Positions 1-7,423 of a stretch of 26,253 bases of DNA are shown piece by piece. The stretch is from Acidisphaera sp035272265 (GTDB lineage Bacteria; Pseudomonadota; Alphaproteobacteria; Acetobacterales; Acetobacteraceae): the NCBI GenBank assembly GCA_035272265.1, contig DATEQV010000258.1, positions 1-26,253 of the forward strand. The letters are read 5' to 3'. The first letter of the stretch is position 1. Each line of letters opens with the position of its first letter. Below the pieces are notes generated by a model, which was not told the origin of the DNA, searched no databases, and saw nothing but the letters and a program-made list of their open reading frames with translations. The position numbers and the translations under genes were made by a program.

Positions 1-1455
1 CGCCTCCTGGTCGCGGCCCAACAACAGCAGGGCGCGGCCGATGTGCCCGTAGCGGGAGAACACCCATGGACTGCGCGGGCTGCCCTCCATCGCCTGTTCC
101 TGTAGCTTGATCTCCTCCTCCGCATGTCCGGACCAGGTCAGGCAAACCCCGAGCTGGCTGCGGACCCCTTCAAATGACCGCAGCCGGTCCGGACCCGTCT
201 CGATCACGCGATGGGCGAGCTCGATGGCTTCGGGGCAGCGGCCGACGGTCTGCAGCCAGAACACGGTGGTAGTCTGGGCATTCGGGAACTCCGGTGCGAG
301 TTCGCGCGCTTTTGCCAACCGTCGTCCGGCACGCTGCATGTCCGCGAAATTCTGCCAGCCGCTCGCCGGCTGCATGTCCGTCAGGAGGTAGGCGCTGTCG
401 ACCAGGGCGACGACGTTGGCCGGGTCGAGACCCAGCGCACGCTCATAAAGCCCAAGCTCCTGTTGCTCATTCTCCAGACTGGGCGGCCCGAGTGCGATCG
501 CGCGGGCCCGCACGACGAGATCGAACGCGTCGGGATCGTTTGGGCGCTCGCGAAAACTGCGTGCGCTCTCGGTTGCGATGATGGCTCTCAGCGCGCCAGT
601 CTGCAGGCGAGAGACGATCCGTTCCTGGTCCGTCGCAGGATCCGAGACCGCCTCGTCGAACCGATCCGACCACAGCTCCGTGCCGGTTTCGGCCGACGTC
701 AGCTGGCCGTCCACCTTCAGCGACGCCCCGACGCGGCGCACGCTGCCCTCCAGCACGTAGCGCACGCGCAGTGCCCGGCCCAGCGCCCTGATATCCGTCG
801 CGCGCCCCTTGTAGGCGCTGGCCGTCGCCTGGGCGGTGACGGTCGCCTGGGCGGCGCGCGTGATGTCGTTCGTCAGATCGGCGGTGACGCCGTCCGCCAG
901 CGCGTTGTCCGTCGGATCGCCGCCGAGGTTCGCGAACGGCAGCACGACGAGCGAGAAGCGCGGCGCCGGTGCGCCGGTCCAGATGCTTCCCAGCCACCAG
1001 CCGCCGAACAGCGCCACGACGAGGGCGGCAAGTGCGGCGCGGATCGGCCAGCGTCTGCCCGGCGCCTCGGCCGGTGCCGGGGCAGCGGATCGCTCGGCCG
1101 GCGGTTCCGCTATGGGCGTCACCGGCAGCGTGAAGCGGTAGCCGCGGCCGGTGACCGTCTGGATGCAGCTTCCCTCCGTCCGTCCCGCGTCGAGCACGTG
1201 GCGCAGCGTCGATATCTGGACCGTAAGGTTGCTCTCTTCGACCGCCGTCCCGGGCCAGACAGTGTCCATGAGCGTCTGCTTCGGCACGATCTGGCCGGCG
1301 TGGTCGACCAAGACGCGGAGAAGTTCGAGCGCGCGGGAGCCGATCGGGACCGGCGCGAACGCGCCACGCGCGTCACGCCGCAGCAACTGCCCGGCGCGGC
1401 AGTCGAGGCGAAAGCTGCCGAACTGGACGGCTTCGAGCGAGGCGGTCGTGTCCAC
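1..1455 (-). CDS. Winged-helix regulator with TM, TolB-like and TPR regions (CadC-like), 3' end outside window
   Basis: The frame is open from a GTG at 1455 to the window edge (485 codons, C-terminus missing). The GTG is chosen because GGGAGAGG lies a few bases upstream. Residues about 1-110 are an OmpR/CadC-type winged helix, ending in the typical GRGYRFTLPV. A Pro/Ala linker follows, then one membrane segment near 137-158. Residues about 168-270 resemble the TolB-N-like domain of CadC/adenylate-cyclase-type regulators (VLPFANLGGD; YVLEGSVRR; GTELWSDRFDE). Helical TPR-like repeats follow to the edge. By family the N-terminus binds DNA in the cytoplasm and the remainder senses or scaffolds across the membrane. 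The signal and targets are unknown. The divergent small secreted protein at 1742 is an obvious candidate target, but that is inference. Confidence 0.85.
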   Translation of the reverse strand, partial: MDTTASLEAVQFGSFRLDCRAGQLLRRDARGAFAPVPIGSRALELLRVLVDHAGQIVPKQTLMDTVWPGTAVEESNLTVQISTLRHVLDAGRTEGSCIQTVTGRGYRFTLPVTPIAEPPAERSAAPAPAEAPGRRWPIRAALAALVVALFGGWWLGSIWTGAPAPRFSLVVLPFANLGGDPTDNALADGVTADLTNDITRAAQATVTAQATASAYKGRATDIRALGRALRVRYVLEGSVRRVGASLKVDGQLTSAETGTELWSDRFDEAVSDPATDQERIVSRLQTGALRAIIATESARSFRERPNDPDAFDLVVRARAIALGPPSLENEQQELGLYERALGLDPANVVALVDSAYLLTDMQPASGWQNFADMQRAGRRLAKARELAPEFPNAQTTTVFWLQTVGRCPEAIELAHRVIETGPDRLRSFEGVRSQLGVCLTWSGHAEEEIKLQEQAMEGSPRSPWVFSRYGHIGRALLLLGRDQEA

Positions 1456-1538
1456 GCGCCTCTCCCGGGCTCTGTGGCGAGCGGTTCCGTACGGTAGCGC
1501 AATTTTACCGCCGCGGCGAACACCGCATCAACCGCGTC

Positions 1539-1555
1539 TCGGCGGCGCCCGCCGA
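1539..1555. promoter_or_regulatory. Inverted repeat in the divergent intergenic region
   Basis: TCGGCGG and CCGCCGA form a perfect 7-bp inverted repeat around a 3-base centre, between the regulator (starting at 1455) and the secreted protein (starting at 1742). It could be an operator or a leader hairpin. In GC-rich DNA it could also be chance. No clear -35/-10 pair was found in 1456-1741. Confidence 0.2.
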
Positions 1556-1741
1556 CGCTGCGGATAAGCAGTTGATACCACGCGATTTCGCAGCGTTTTG
1601 GAGTGTTTTGCCTCCACCTCGTCGCGGCTTCGGACGCAGGGCGAGCATGGTGATCGGCAGCGGAACGACCGCTGACGGGCACAGACAGCGCCCGTCTCAG
1701 ACGCCGGCCCGAGCCAGCCGACGCAGAAACAGGAGGCTCAC

Positions 1742-2029
1742 ATGTGCAACGCTACCATGAAGACAGTCTTGCTCATCGCTGCAGCGCTCATCGGCGGGGC
1801 AGCCTACGCTCATGCCTCGGACGCGTACAGTGACCCCGGGGAATACCGTGCGCCGGGCGTGACGGTTCCGGCATCCGCCGCGACGTTCACGATGCCGGAT
1901 ACCACCACAACGCCGGGTGCGACGTTTCCGACGTCCGCCCTGCAGTCCACCGGGCTGGACACCACGATGAATCCCGGAATGTCCTATCCGACCTCGGCTA
2001 GCCACGTCGCCACTCAGACCGGGCAGTAA
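1742..2029 (+). CDS. Small secreted protein with three 20-residue repeats
   Basis: This is a 95-residue protein. AGGAGG at 1731-1736 lies 5 bases before the ATG at 1742. An in-frame ATG at 1757 (MKTVLLIAAALIGGAAYAHA) would give a classical signal peptide with the same cleavage region, near residue 24-26. The mature part is Thr/Ser/Pro/Ala-rich and has a motif repeated at exactly 20-residue spacing: PGVTVPASA (38-46), PGATFPTSA (58-66) and PGMSYPTSA (78-86), with DTT repeated between copies. It has no membrane segment beyond the signal and no cysteine in the mature part. I do not recognise the family. Export to the periplasm or outside is likely. Function is unknown; the divergent CadC-like gene may control it. 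A stem-loop at 2062-2088 may end its transcript. Confidence 0.8.
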   Translation: MCNATMKTVLLIAAALIGGAAYAHASDAYSDPGEYRAPGVTVPASAATFTMPDTTTTPGATFPTSALQSTGLDTTMNPGMSYPTSASHVATQTGQ

Positions 2030-2061
2030 GCGTCCAGTAGGGCGCCCGCTTGACTGCGAAC

Positions 2062-2088
2062 GCGGCCCAGCTCGTCCAGCTGGGCCGC
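2062..2088. terminator. Stem-loop between convergent genes, probable bidirectional terminator
   Basis: Arms GCGGCCCAGCT and AGCTGGGCCGC form a perfect 11-bp stem around the loop CGTCC. It sits 32 bases after the small secreted gene and about 70 bases beyond the livF stop. There is no T-tract on either side, so it is a weak intrinsic terminator by textbook rules, but its strength and position between convergent genes favour that role. Confidence 0.55.
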
Positions 2089-2157
2089 CTCGATCGCTGA
2101 GTAGGGAGGTAGGTCCGGTTTCCACCCAAAGCAGCGGTTCGCGACCAGGCTGCAGCC

Positions 2158-2895
2158 CTACGCCGCCGCTTGCACCTTCATCTCGCCGAGATAGGCCTCG
2201 CGGATCAGCGGGTTGGCGCGCAGCTCCGCGGCGGTGCCGGACAGCACCACCTGGCCGGTCTGCAGCACATACGCGCGGTGCGCGATCTGCAGCGCCATGT
2301 TGGCGTTCTGCTCGACCATGAAGATCGTCACGCCCTGGCGGTTGATGGTCTGGATGATGTCGAACACCTGCTCGACGAAGATCGGCGACAGACCCATCGA
2401 CGGCTCGTCCATGCAGATCAGCCGCGGCCGCGCCATCAGCGCGCGGCCGATCGCCACCATCTGCTGCTCGCCGCCCGACAGCGTGCCGGCGATCTGGTCG
2501 CGCCGCTCCTTCACGCGCGGGAACAGCTCGTACACCCGCTCGATGTCCTGGGCGAGCTCCGGGCCGCGCTTGCGCGTGTAGGCGCCCATCTCGAGGTTCT
2601 CGAACACCGTCATCCGCGCGAACAGCCGGCGCGCCTCCAGCACCGGCGCAATCCCCCGCCGCACGCGCTCGGAGGTGGACAGGCGCTGGATCTCCTGGCC
2701 GTCGAACACCACCGTGCCGCGCACCGGGCGCACCACGCCCATGATCGTCTTCATGGTCGTGGATTTGCCGCAGGCGTTGCCGCCGAGCAGCGAGACGATC
2801 TCGCCCCGCTCGATCGTGTAGTTCACGCGCTTGAGCACGTGCAGGTCGCCGTAATAGGTGTCGACGTCGCGGAACTCGAGCAGCGTGTCAGACAA
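2158..2895 (-). CDS. livF: Branched-chain amino acid ABC transporter ATPase LivF
   Basis: This is the second ATP-hydrolysing subunit of a LivHMGF-type importer. The start is taken as the TTG at 2895 (MSDTLLEF..., 245 aa). It overlaps the livMG stop by 8 bases and has AGGAG 9 bases upstream; an ATG further upstream would put the start deep inside livMG. Features: P-loop GGNACGKST at residues 38-46, which keeps the G-x4-GKS pattern; signature LSGGEQQ; Walker B LICMDEPSMGLSP; switch His replaced by Q in the usual LivF way (MVEQNANMAL). Length fits LivF (about 235-245 aa). It is the last gene of the livK-livH-livMG-livF operon. Substrate specificity cannot be read from the ATPase; hydrophobic amino acids are the family norm, but amides, urea and aromatic acids also occur. 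Confidence 0.93.
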   Translation of the reverse strand: MSDTLLEFRDVDTYYGDLHVLKRVNYTIERGEIVSLLGGNACGKSTTMKTIMGVVRPVRGTVVFDGQEIQRLSTSERVRRGIAPVLEARRLFARMTVFENLEMGAYTRKRGPELAQDIERVYELFPRVKERRDQIAGTLSGGEQQMVAIGRALMARPRLICMDEPSMGLSPIFVEQVFDIIQTINRQGVTIFMVEQNANMALQIAHRAYVLQTGQVVLSGTAAELRANPLIREAYLGEMKVQAAA

Positions 2896-4918
2896 TTGCG
2901 GCGGCTCCTGCCTGGGCGTTGCGGCCGAGATAGGCGCGCAGCACTTCCTCGTCTCTACGCACCTCGTCCGGCCTGCCCTGCGCGATGATCTCACCGTGGT
3001 CGAGCACATAGACGCGCTCGGCCAGCCGGGTGACGACGTCGAGCTTGTGCTCGATCAGCAGGATCGTGACGCCGAGCGTGTGCAGCGACCTGATCTGCTC
3101 GGCGAGTTCGATCGTCTCGGCCGGGTTCATGCCCGCCGTCGGCTCGTCGAGCAGCAGGATCTTCGGCCGCGACGCCAGCGCCCGCGCGATCTCCGCGCGG
3201 CGGCGGTTCGCGTACGACAGGCCGGATGCCGCCTGATCGACCCGCGGCAGCAGGCGGTTGCCGAAGATCGACAGGATTTCCGCGGCCCACTCCCGCGCCT
3301 CCGCCTCCTCGCGCCGCGTGCTCGGCGGGCGGACCACCGCGCGCAGCGGGCCGGTGCGCAGGCGCGCGTGCTGGCCGACGAGCACGTTCTCCAGCACCGT
3401 CAGGTTGGGGAACAGGCGGATGTTCTGGAACGTGCGCGCGACGCCGCGTTCCAGGATCTTGTGCGGCTGCAGCCCGAGGATCTCCACGCCGTCGAAGCGG
3501 ATGCTGCCCTCGTCGGCGGGGACCAGGCCGGTGATGGCGTTGAACAGCGTCGACTTGCCCGAGCCGTTCGGCCCGATCACCGCGATCACGCCGCCATGCG
3601 GGACGTCGATGTCGACCGACTTCAGCGCGACGAGGCCGCCGAAGCGCACCGTCACGCCGCGCACCTCCAGCAGCGTCTGGCCGGTCTCCACGTCGCCGCC
3701 GAGGCCCGAGAGGCGCAGGTCGGAGAATCCGCGGCGAACCTCGGCGTGCTGCTGTTCGTAGGTCAGCGCGGGCGGGCGGCGCACGGCGGGGATCAGGCCC
3801 TCGCGCCGGTACAGCATCATCGTCACCAGGATCAGGCCGAAGATCAGCTCGATCGACTGCACGAGGTCGACATGCGCGATCATGTCGCTGCCGATCGCCC
3901 GGCCGAACGCGTCGATCCAGCCGGACAGGTCGGCCAGCCACCAGGACTGCAGCAGCTGCAGGAAGAACGCGCCGACCACCACGCCCCACACGCTGCCCAT
4001 GCCGCCGAAGACGATCATCACCAGGATCATCACCGAGACCGGGAAGCCGAACATCTCCGGCGTGGCGGTCTGCAGCTTGGCCACGAACACCACGCCGGCC
4101 ATGCCCGCGAAGGCAGCACCCATGGCGAAGGCGAGCAGCTTCGTGCGCGTGCGGTCCACACCCATCGCGCCCGCGGCGATCTCGTCCTCGCGCACCGCCA
4201 TCCAGGCGCGGCCGATGCGGCTGTCGCGCAGGCGGATGGACACGAAGATCAGCAGCGCGACCAGCGCCATGCCGACGTAATAGTACGGCTCGGCGTCCAC
4301 GCCGAAGCTGTGGCCGGCGATCCTGGGCGCGGCGATGCCGTTCAGCCCCGCCGCACCGTTGGTCACGCTGGAGACGTTGCGCACGACGATCGGCACGATC
4401 TCGCCGAAGCCGAGCGTCACGATCGCGAGGTAGTCGCCGCGCAGCCGCAAGGTGGGCGCGCCGAACAGCACGCCGAAGAAGGCGGCGAGCAGGGCGGAGA
4501 CCGGCAGCATCAGCCAGAACGAGACGGTGAAGTGCACGACGAAGCCGGTGCCGGTCTCGGCCGGGAACTGCTGCACCAGCCCGAGCCAGGCGAACGGCTC
4601 CCAGAACCCCGACCACGGCGGCATCACCTGGTAGCTGGTCAGGATGCCGTAGGCGTAGGCGCCGATGGCGAAGAACGCGGCGTAGCCGAGGTCGAGCAGC
4701 CCGGCGAAGCCGACGACAATGTTCAGGCCGAGCGCCAGGATGGCGTAGGTCGCCGCGTTGGCCACGCTGTCGATGTCGGCGTCGTTGCCGTTGATGGTCG
4801 GGAACGCCAGCGCGGCCGCCGCCAGCAGCACGACGAAGCCGCGATACCGCCACGCCGCCGGCACCCGCGCGAGCGGGCGCCGCAGCACGGAGACGGCGGC
4901 GGCGGCGGCCTCGTTCAC
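2888..4918 (-). CDS. Fused LivM permease - LivG ATPase of a branched-chain amino acid ABC importer
   Basis: This 676-aa protein starts at the GTG at 4918, which shares GTGA with the livH stop (translational coupling). Residues about 25-370 are a LivM-type inner-membrane permease with many hydrophobic segments and the coupling-loop region RDSRIGRAWMAVREDEIAAG at 231-250. Residues 371-414 are a linker. Residues 415-670 are LivG: Walker A GPNGSGKST 449-457, Q-loop TFQNIRLF, signature variant LSYANRRR from 567, Walker B ILLLDEPTAGMNP 587-599, and switch H in LIEHKLD. Separate LivM and LivG are the textbook layout, but fused permease/ATPase proteins are known in proteobacteria and both halves keep all key motifs. 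The fusion fixes permease:ATPase stoichiometry for this half; LivH and LivF supply the other half of the channel and motor. Confidence 0.93.
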   Translation of the reverse strand: MNEAAAAAVSVLRRPLARVPAAWRYRGFVVLLAAAALAFPTINGNDADIDSVANAATYAILALGLNIVVGFAGLLDLGYAAFFAIGAYAYGILTSYQVMPPWSGFWEPFAWLGLVQQFPAETGTGFVVHFTVSFWLMLPVSALLAAFFGVLFGAPTLRLRGDYLAIVTLGFGEIVPIVVRNVSSVTNGAAGLNGIAAPRIAGHSFGVDAEPYYYVGMALVALLIFVSIRLRDSRIGRAWMAVREDEIAAGAMGVDRTRTKLLAFAMGAAFAGMAGVVFVAKLQTATPEMFGFPVSVMILVMIVFGGMGSVWGVVVGAFFLQLLQSWWLADLSGWIDAFGRAIGSDMIAHVDLVQSIELIFGLILVTMMLYRREGLIPAVRRPPALTYEQQHAEVRRGFSDLRLSGLGGDVETGQTLLEVRGVTVRFGGLVALKSVDIDVPHGGVIAVIGPNGSGKSTLFNAITGLVPADEGSIRFDGVEILGLQPHKILERGVARTFQNIRLFPNLTVLENVLVGQHARLRTGPLRAVVRPPSTRREEAEAREWAAEILSIFGNRLLPRVDQAASGLSYANRRRAEIARALASRPKILLLDEPTAGMNPAETIELAEQIRSLHTLGVTILLIEHKLDVVTRLAERVYVLDHGEIIAQGRPDEVRRDEEVLRAYLGRNAQAGAAAIV

Positions 4919-5871
4919 GACTTGGTCGGCGCCATGCGCCCGAACAGCCCGGCCGGCCGGAACACCAGAACCAGCACCAGGATCGAGAAGATCCAGACGT
5001 CGGCCCATGCGGCGCTGGCGAACGGGCCGACGACCACTTCGAGCAGGCCGCCGCTGACGATCGCCTCGATCAGGCCGATCAGCACGCCGCCCACCATGGC
5101 GCCCGGCACGTTGCCGATGCCGCCGAGCACCGCGGCGGTGAACGCGCGCAGGCCGGCGATGAAGCCGATGTTGTAGTTGGTGAAGTTGTAATAGATGCCG
5201 AAGATCAGCGCGCCGGCACCGGCGAGTGCCGATCCGATAAAGAAGGCGGCGACGATGACGCGGTCGACCTCGACCCCCATCATGCGGGCCGCCTCCGCAT
5301 CCTGCGCGGTGGCGCGCATCGCCTTGCCCATGCGGCTGCGCTGCACGAACACCCAGAGCGCCACCATCAGCACCAGCGCGATCACCCAGATCAGCACCTC
5401 GCGCAGGCGGAGCGTGGCGCCGCCGACGTCGACCGCGACGGGCGGCATCGGGTTGGGATAGTTCTTCGACTCGGCGCCGAAGGCGAGCAGCACGACGTTG
5501 TAGATGATGTAGCTGACGCCGATCGTGGTGATCATCGCCGCCGGGCCCTTGACGTTGCGCAGCGGGCGCAACGCGAGCCGCTCGATCACCACCCCGAGCG
5601 TGCCGCAGGCGAGCATCACCGTCACCAGCGCGAGCACCAGCGCGCCCACCAGCGGCAGCCCGTGCAGCACCGTGGCCTGGCCCTGCACGCCGAGGGCCTG
5701 CAGGACGAACATGCCGATGAAGCTGCCGAACATGAAGACGTTGAAGTGGCTGAAGTTGATCAGCTCGAGGATGCCGTAGACGAGGGTGAACCCCAGCGCG
5801 AGCAGGGCATACATCGCGCCGAGGCTCAGCCCGTTGATCGTCTGCTGCAGCAGGATCGTGGTCAGCGACAC
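4915..5871 (-). CDS. livH: Branched-chain amino acid ABC transporter permease LivH
   Basis: This 318-aa integral membrane protein starts at the GTG at 5871, 20 bases before which livK ends. The leader contains only a weak GGCGG-like site. It begins with the typical LivH region (QQTINGLSLGAMYALLALGF, then LVYGILELINFSHFNVFMFG) and contains the conserved ARMMGVEVDRVI coupling loop, followed by ALAGAGALIFGIYYN and AFTAAVLGGIGNVPGAMVGG. Length fits the family (about 290-320 aa). It pairs with the LivM half of the fused protein encoded next, to form the translocation path in the inner membrane. Its stop overlaps the start of livMG by 4 bases. Confidence 0.93.
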   Translation of the reverse strand: MSLTTILLQQTINGLSLGAMYALLALGFTLVYGILELINFSHFNVFMFGSFIGMFVLQALGVQGQATVLHGLPLVGALVLALVTVMLACGTLGVVIERLALRPLRNVKGPAAMITTIGVSYIIYNVVLLAFGAESKNYPNPMPPVAVDVGGATLRLREVLIWVIALVLMVALWVFVQRSRMGKAMRATAQDAEAARMMGVEVDRVIVAAFFIGSALAGAGALIFGIYYNFTNYNIGFIAGLRAFTAAVLGGIGNVPGAMVGGVLIGLIEAIVSGGLLEVVVGPFASAAWADVWIFSILVLVLVFRPAGLFGRMAPTKS

Positions 5872-5890
5872 GGCGCTGCAGCCGCCGCGG

Positions 5891-7129
5891 TCAGGCCGAC
5901 GGCGCCACGCCGATGTAGACGGTCTGGTCGATCAGGTCGTCCGGCTTGCCCTTCGCGTCCTGCTTGAACTGGAAGATGCTGACCGTCTTGTCGGTCAGGT
6001 CGCCATATTGGTCGAAGCTGGTCGGCCCGAGCAGCGTCTGGGTGTGCAGCGCCTGGATCGCATCGCGCACCGTGTGGCGGTCGATCGGCTTGCCCGCCGC
6101 CTTCAGGCCCTTCACGGCGGCGATGATGACCTGCGCGCCGGCATAGGCGGTGATCGCGTAGTCGGTGCCGGCGAAGCCGAACTTCTTCTGGTACGCTGCC
6201 ATGAACGCCTTGGCCGCCGGATCGGCGGTCAGGTGCGGCGACGCAATCGACGCATACCACCCCTCCGCGGCGGGGAAGCCGACGGCCGTCAGCATCTCGT
6301 TCGAATACACGCCGTCGCCGCCCGCTTTGATGATGCCCGGCAGGATGTCGTAGCTCTGCTTTACGACCTTCACGCCGGCCTGCATGACGCCGCCGTAGTA
6401 CAGCGCCTCGGGAGCGAGCGCCTTGATCTTGGTCAGCACCGCGGAATAGTCGGCTGCCTTCGGATCGAGCCGGTCGCGGCCGAGGATCTTGACGCCCTTC
6501 TTCTCGGCCTGCCCCTGGAACGAGTCGGCGATGCCCACGCCGTACGCGCCGCTGTCGTCGAGCACATAGACGCTCTTCGCCTTCAGCGTCTCGGCCACGT
6601 AGTTGGCCATGTTCGGGCCCTGGAACGCGTCGGTCGTCACCGTGCGGAAATAGATCGCCTTCCCGGCCGGCATGTACTGCGCGGCGAATTTCGGGTTGGT
6701 GATGTCCGGGTTGGTGGACGACGGCGTGACCGTCGCAAGGTCGCCCTGGCTCAGGATCGGCGCCATCGCCTTGCCCGAACCCGACATCTCGGGACCGATG
6801 GCCGCGATCGTCGCCGGATCGGACACCATCTTGCGCGCATTGGTCGCGGCCTGCGCGGGGTCGTACTGGCCGGCGGTCGCGGTGCCGTCGTCGTATTTGT
6901 CGTACTGGAACGTGATGCCCGGGACGGCGTGGGTCTCGTTGGCCTCGTCGAACGCCAGAACGGCGCCGTCGAAGATGCGGATCGCGTCCTCGGCGTCGGC
7001 GCCGGTGAACGGGAGGTTGATTCCGACCTTGACGACCTGGTCGGCGGCGCGCGCGCCTTCGGCGCGCAACAACGCGAGCGCAGCAGCAGTTCCGGCCAGT
7101 TTGCCGGCAGCACGACGCGTGATCAGCAT
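5891..7129 (-). CDS. livK: Periplasmic substrate-binding protein of the Liv-type importer (LivK-like)
   Basis: This is a 412-aa binding protein (Peripla_BP_6 type). The start is the ATG at 7129, with AGGGAG 8 bases upstream. In-frame ATGs at 7150 and 7156 are possible but have no Shine-Dalgarno. The N-terminus MLITRRAAGKLAGTAAALAL, followed by a cleavable AEGARA-A site, contains adjacent arginines before a hydrophobic core, so Tat export is possible; Sec is the alternative. Mature start: VKVGINLPFTGADAE. Other family motifs: IAAIGPEMSG, VTPSSTNPDITN, FRTVTTDAFQGPNMANY, YVLDDSGAYGVG, DYAITAYAGAQVI. It captures the ligand and delivers it to LivH/LivMG/LivF. The ligand is unproven. Its ribosome-binding site lies in a predicted hairpin (7136-7169), which suggests post-transcriptional control. 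Confidence 0.92.
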   Translation of the reverse strand: MLITRRAAGKLAGTAAALALLRAEGARAADQVVKVGINLPFTGADAEDAIRIFDGAVLAFDEANETHAVPGITFQYDKYDDGTATAGQYDPAQAATNARKMVSDPATIAAIGPEMSGSGKAMAPILSQGDLATVTPSSTNPDITNPKFAAQYMPAGKAIYFRTVTTDAFQGPNMANYVAETLKAKSVYVLDDSGAYGVGIADSFQGQAEKKGVKILGRDRLDPKAADYSAVLTKIKALAPEALYYGGVMQAGVKVVKQSYDILPGIIKAGGDGVYSNEMLTAVGFPAAEGWYASIASPHLTADPAAKAFMAAYQKKFGFAGTDYAITAYAGAQVIIAAVKGLKAAGKPIDRHTVRDAIQALHTQTLLGPTSFDQYGDLTDKTVSIFQFKQDAKGKPDDLIDQTVYIGVAPSA

Positions 7130-7135
7130 TGCAAG

Positions 7136-7169
7136 GCTCCCTTGTGTCATGTGCATGACGCGAGGGAGC
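7136..7169 (-). promoter_or_regulatory. Leader stem-loop covering the livK ribosome-binding site
   Basis: In the livK message the outer arms GCTCCCT and AGGGAGC pair for 7 bp. Inside is a 3x3 internal loop with one possible G-C pair, then GTCAT with ATGAC (5 bp) and a GCAC tetraloop. The 3' outer arm contains the Shine-Dalgarno sequence, 8 bases before the ATG at 7129. On the DNA level it is also a near-palindrome, so an operator is the alternative reading. Confidence 0.55.
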
Positions 7170-7423
7170 GTTAGCAAGCATCGGGCCGGTCGTCGATACC
7201 CCGGCGGCGGACCGGCCGGCCGCCTAGCGCTTTCCGCTAGTGTCCGAGGGGTCTTTCGCGCCCGCCGTGTGGCTGAAGGTGACGCGGGATGCGGACGCAC
7301 CGTCGGGCGGCGGGGCCGCAGCGGGCCGGGTGGCACAGGGGACCCGTAACGCGTCCGGCAACACGCTTGTCATTCGCCCGAGGCGGCGAGTGGTCTAGCG
7401 TCGCGGCGTTCGGTGGGAGGGAC

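Noticed and set aside
211..1497. A 428-codon plus-strand frame
   Set aside because: It is the antisense of the winged-helix/TPR regulator, whose minus-strand frame shows recognisable domains along its whole length.
2758..2784. Unusual P-loop GGNACGKST in LivF as a sign of inactivation
   Set aside because: It keeps the G-x4-GK-S/T pattern, and the signature and Walker B are intact; similar GGN-x-x-GKST loops occur in a LivF subgroup.
2858..5176. A 772-codon plus-strand frame opposite livMG
   Set aside because: Antisense to a well-conserved transporter gene; its composition is a codon-complement shadow.
7367..7397. TTGTCA with a TGGTCT-like -10 as a promoter for the GH15 gene
   Set aside because: The -10 match is poor and the spacing is 18-19 bp; too weak to list as a feature.
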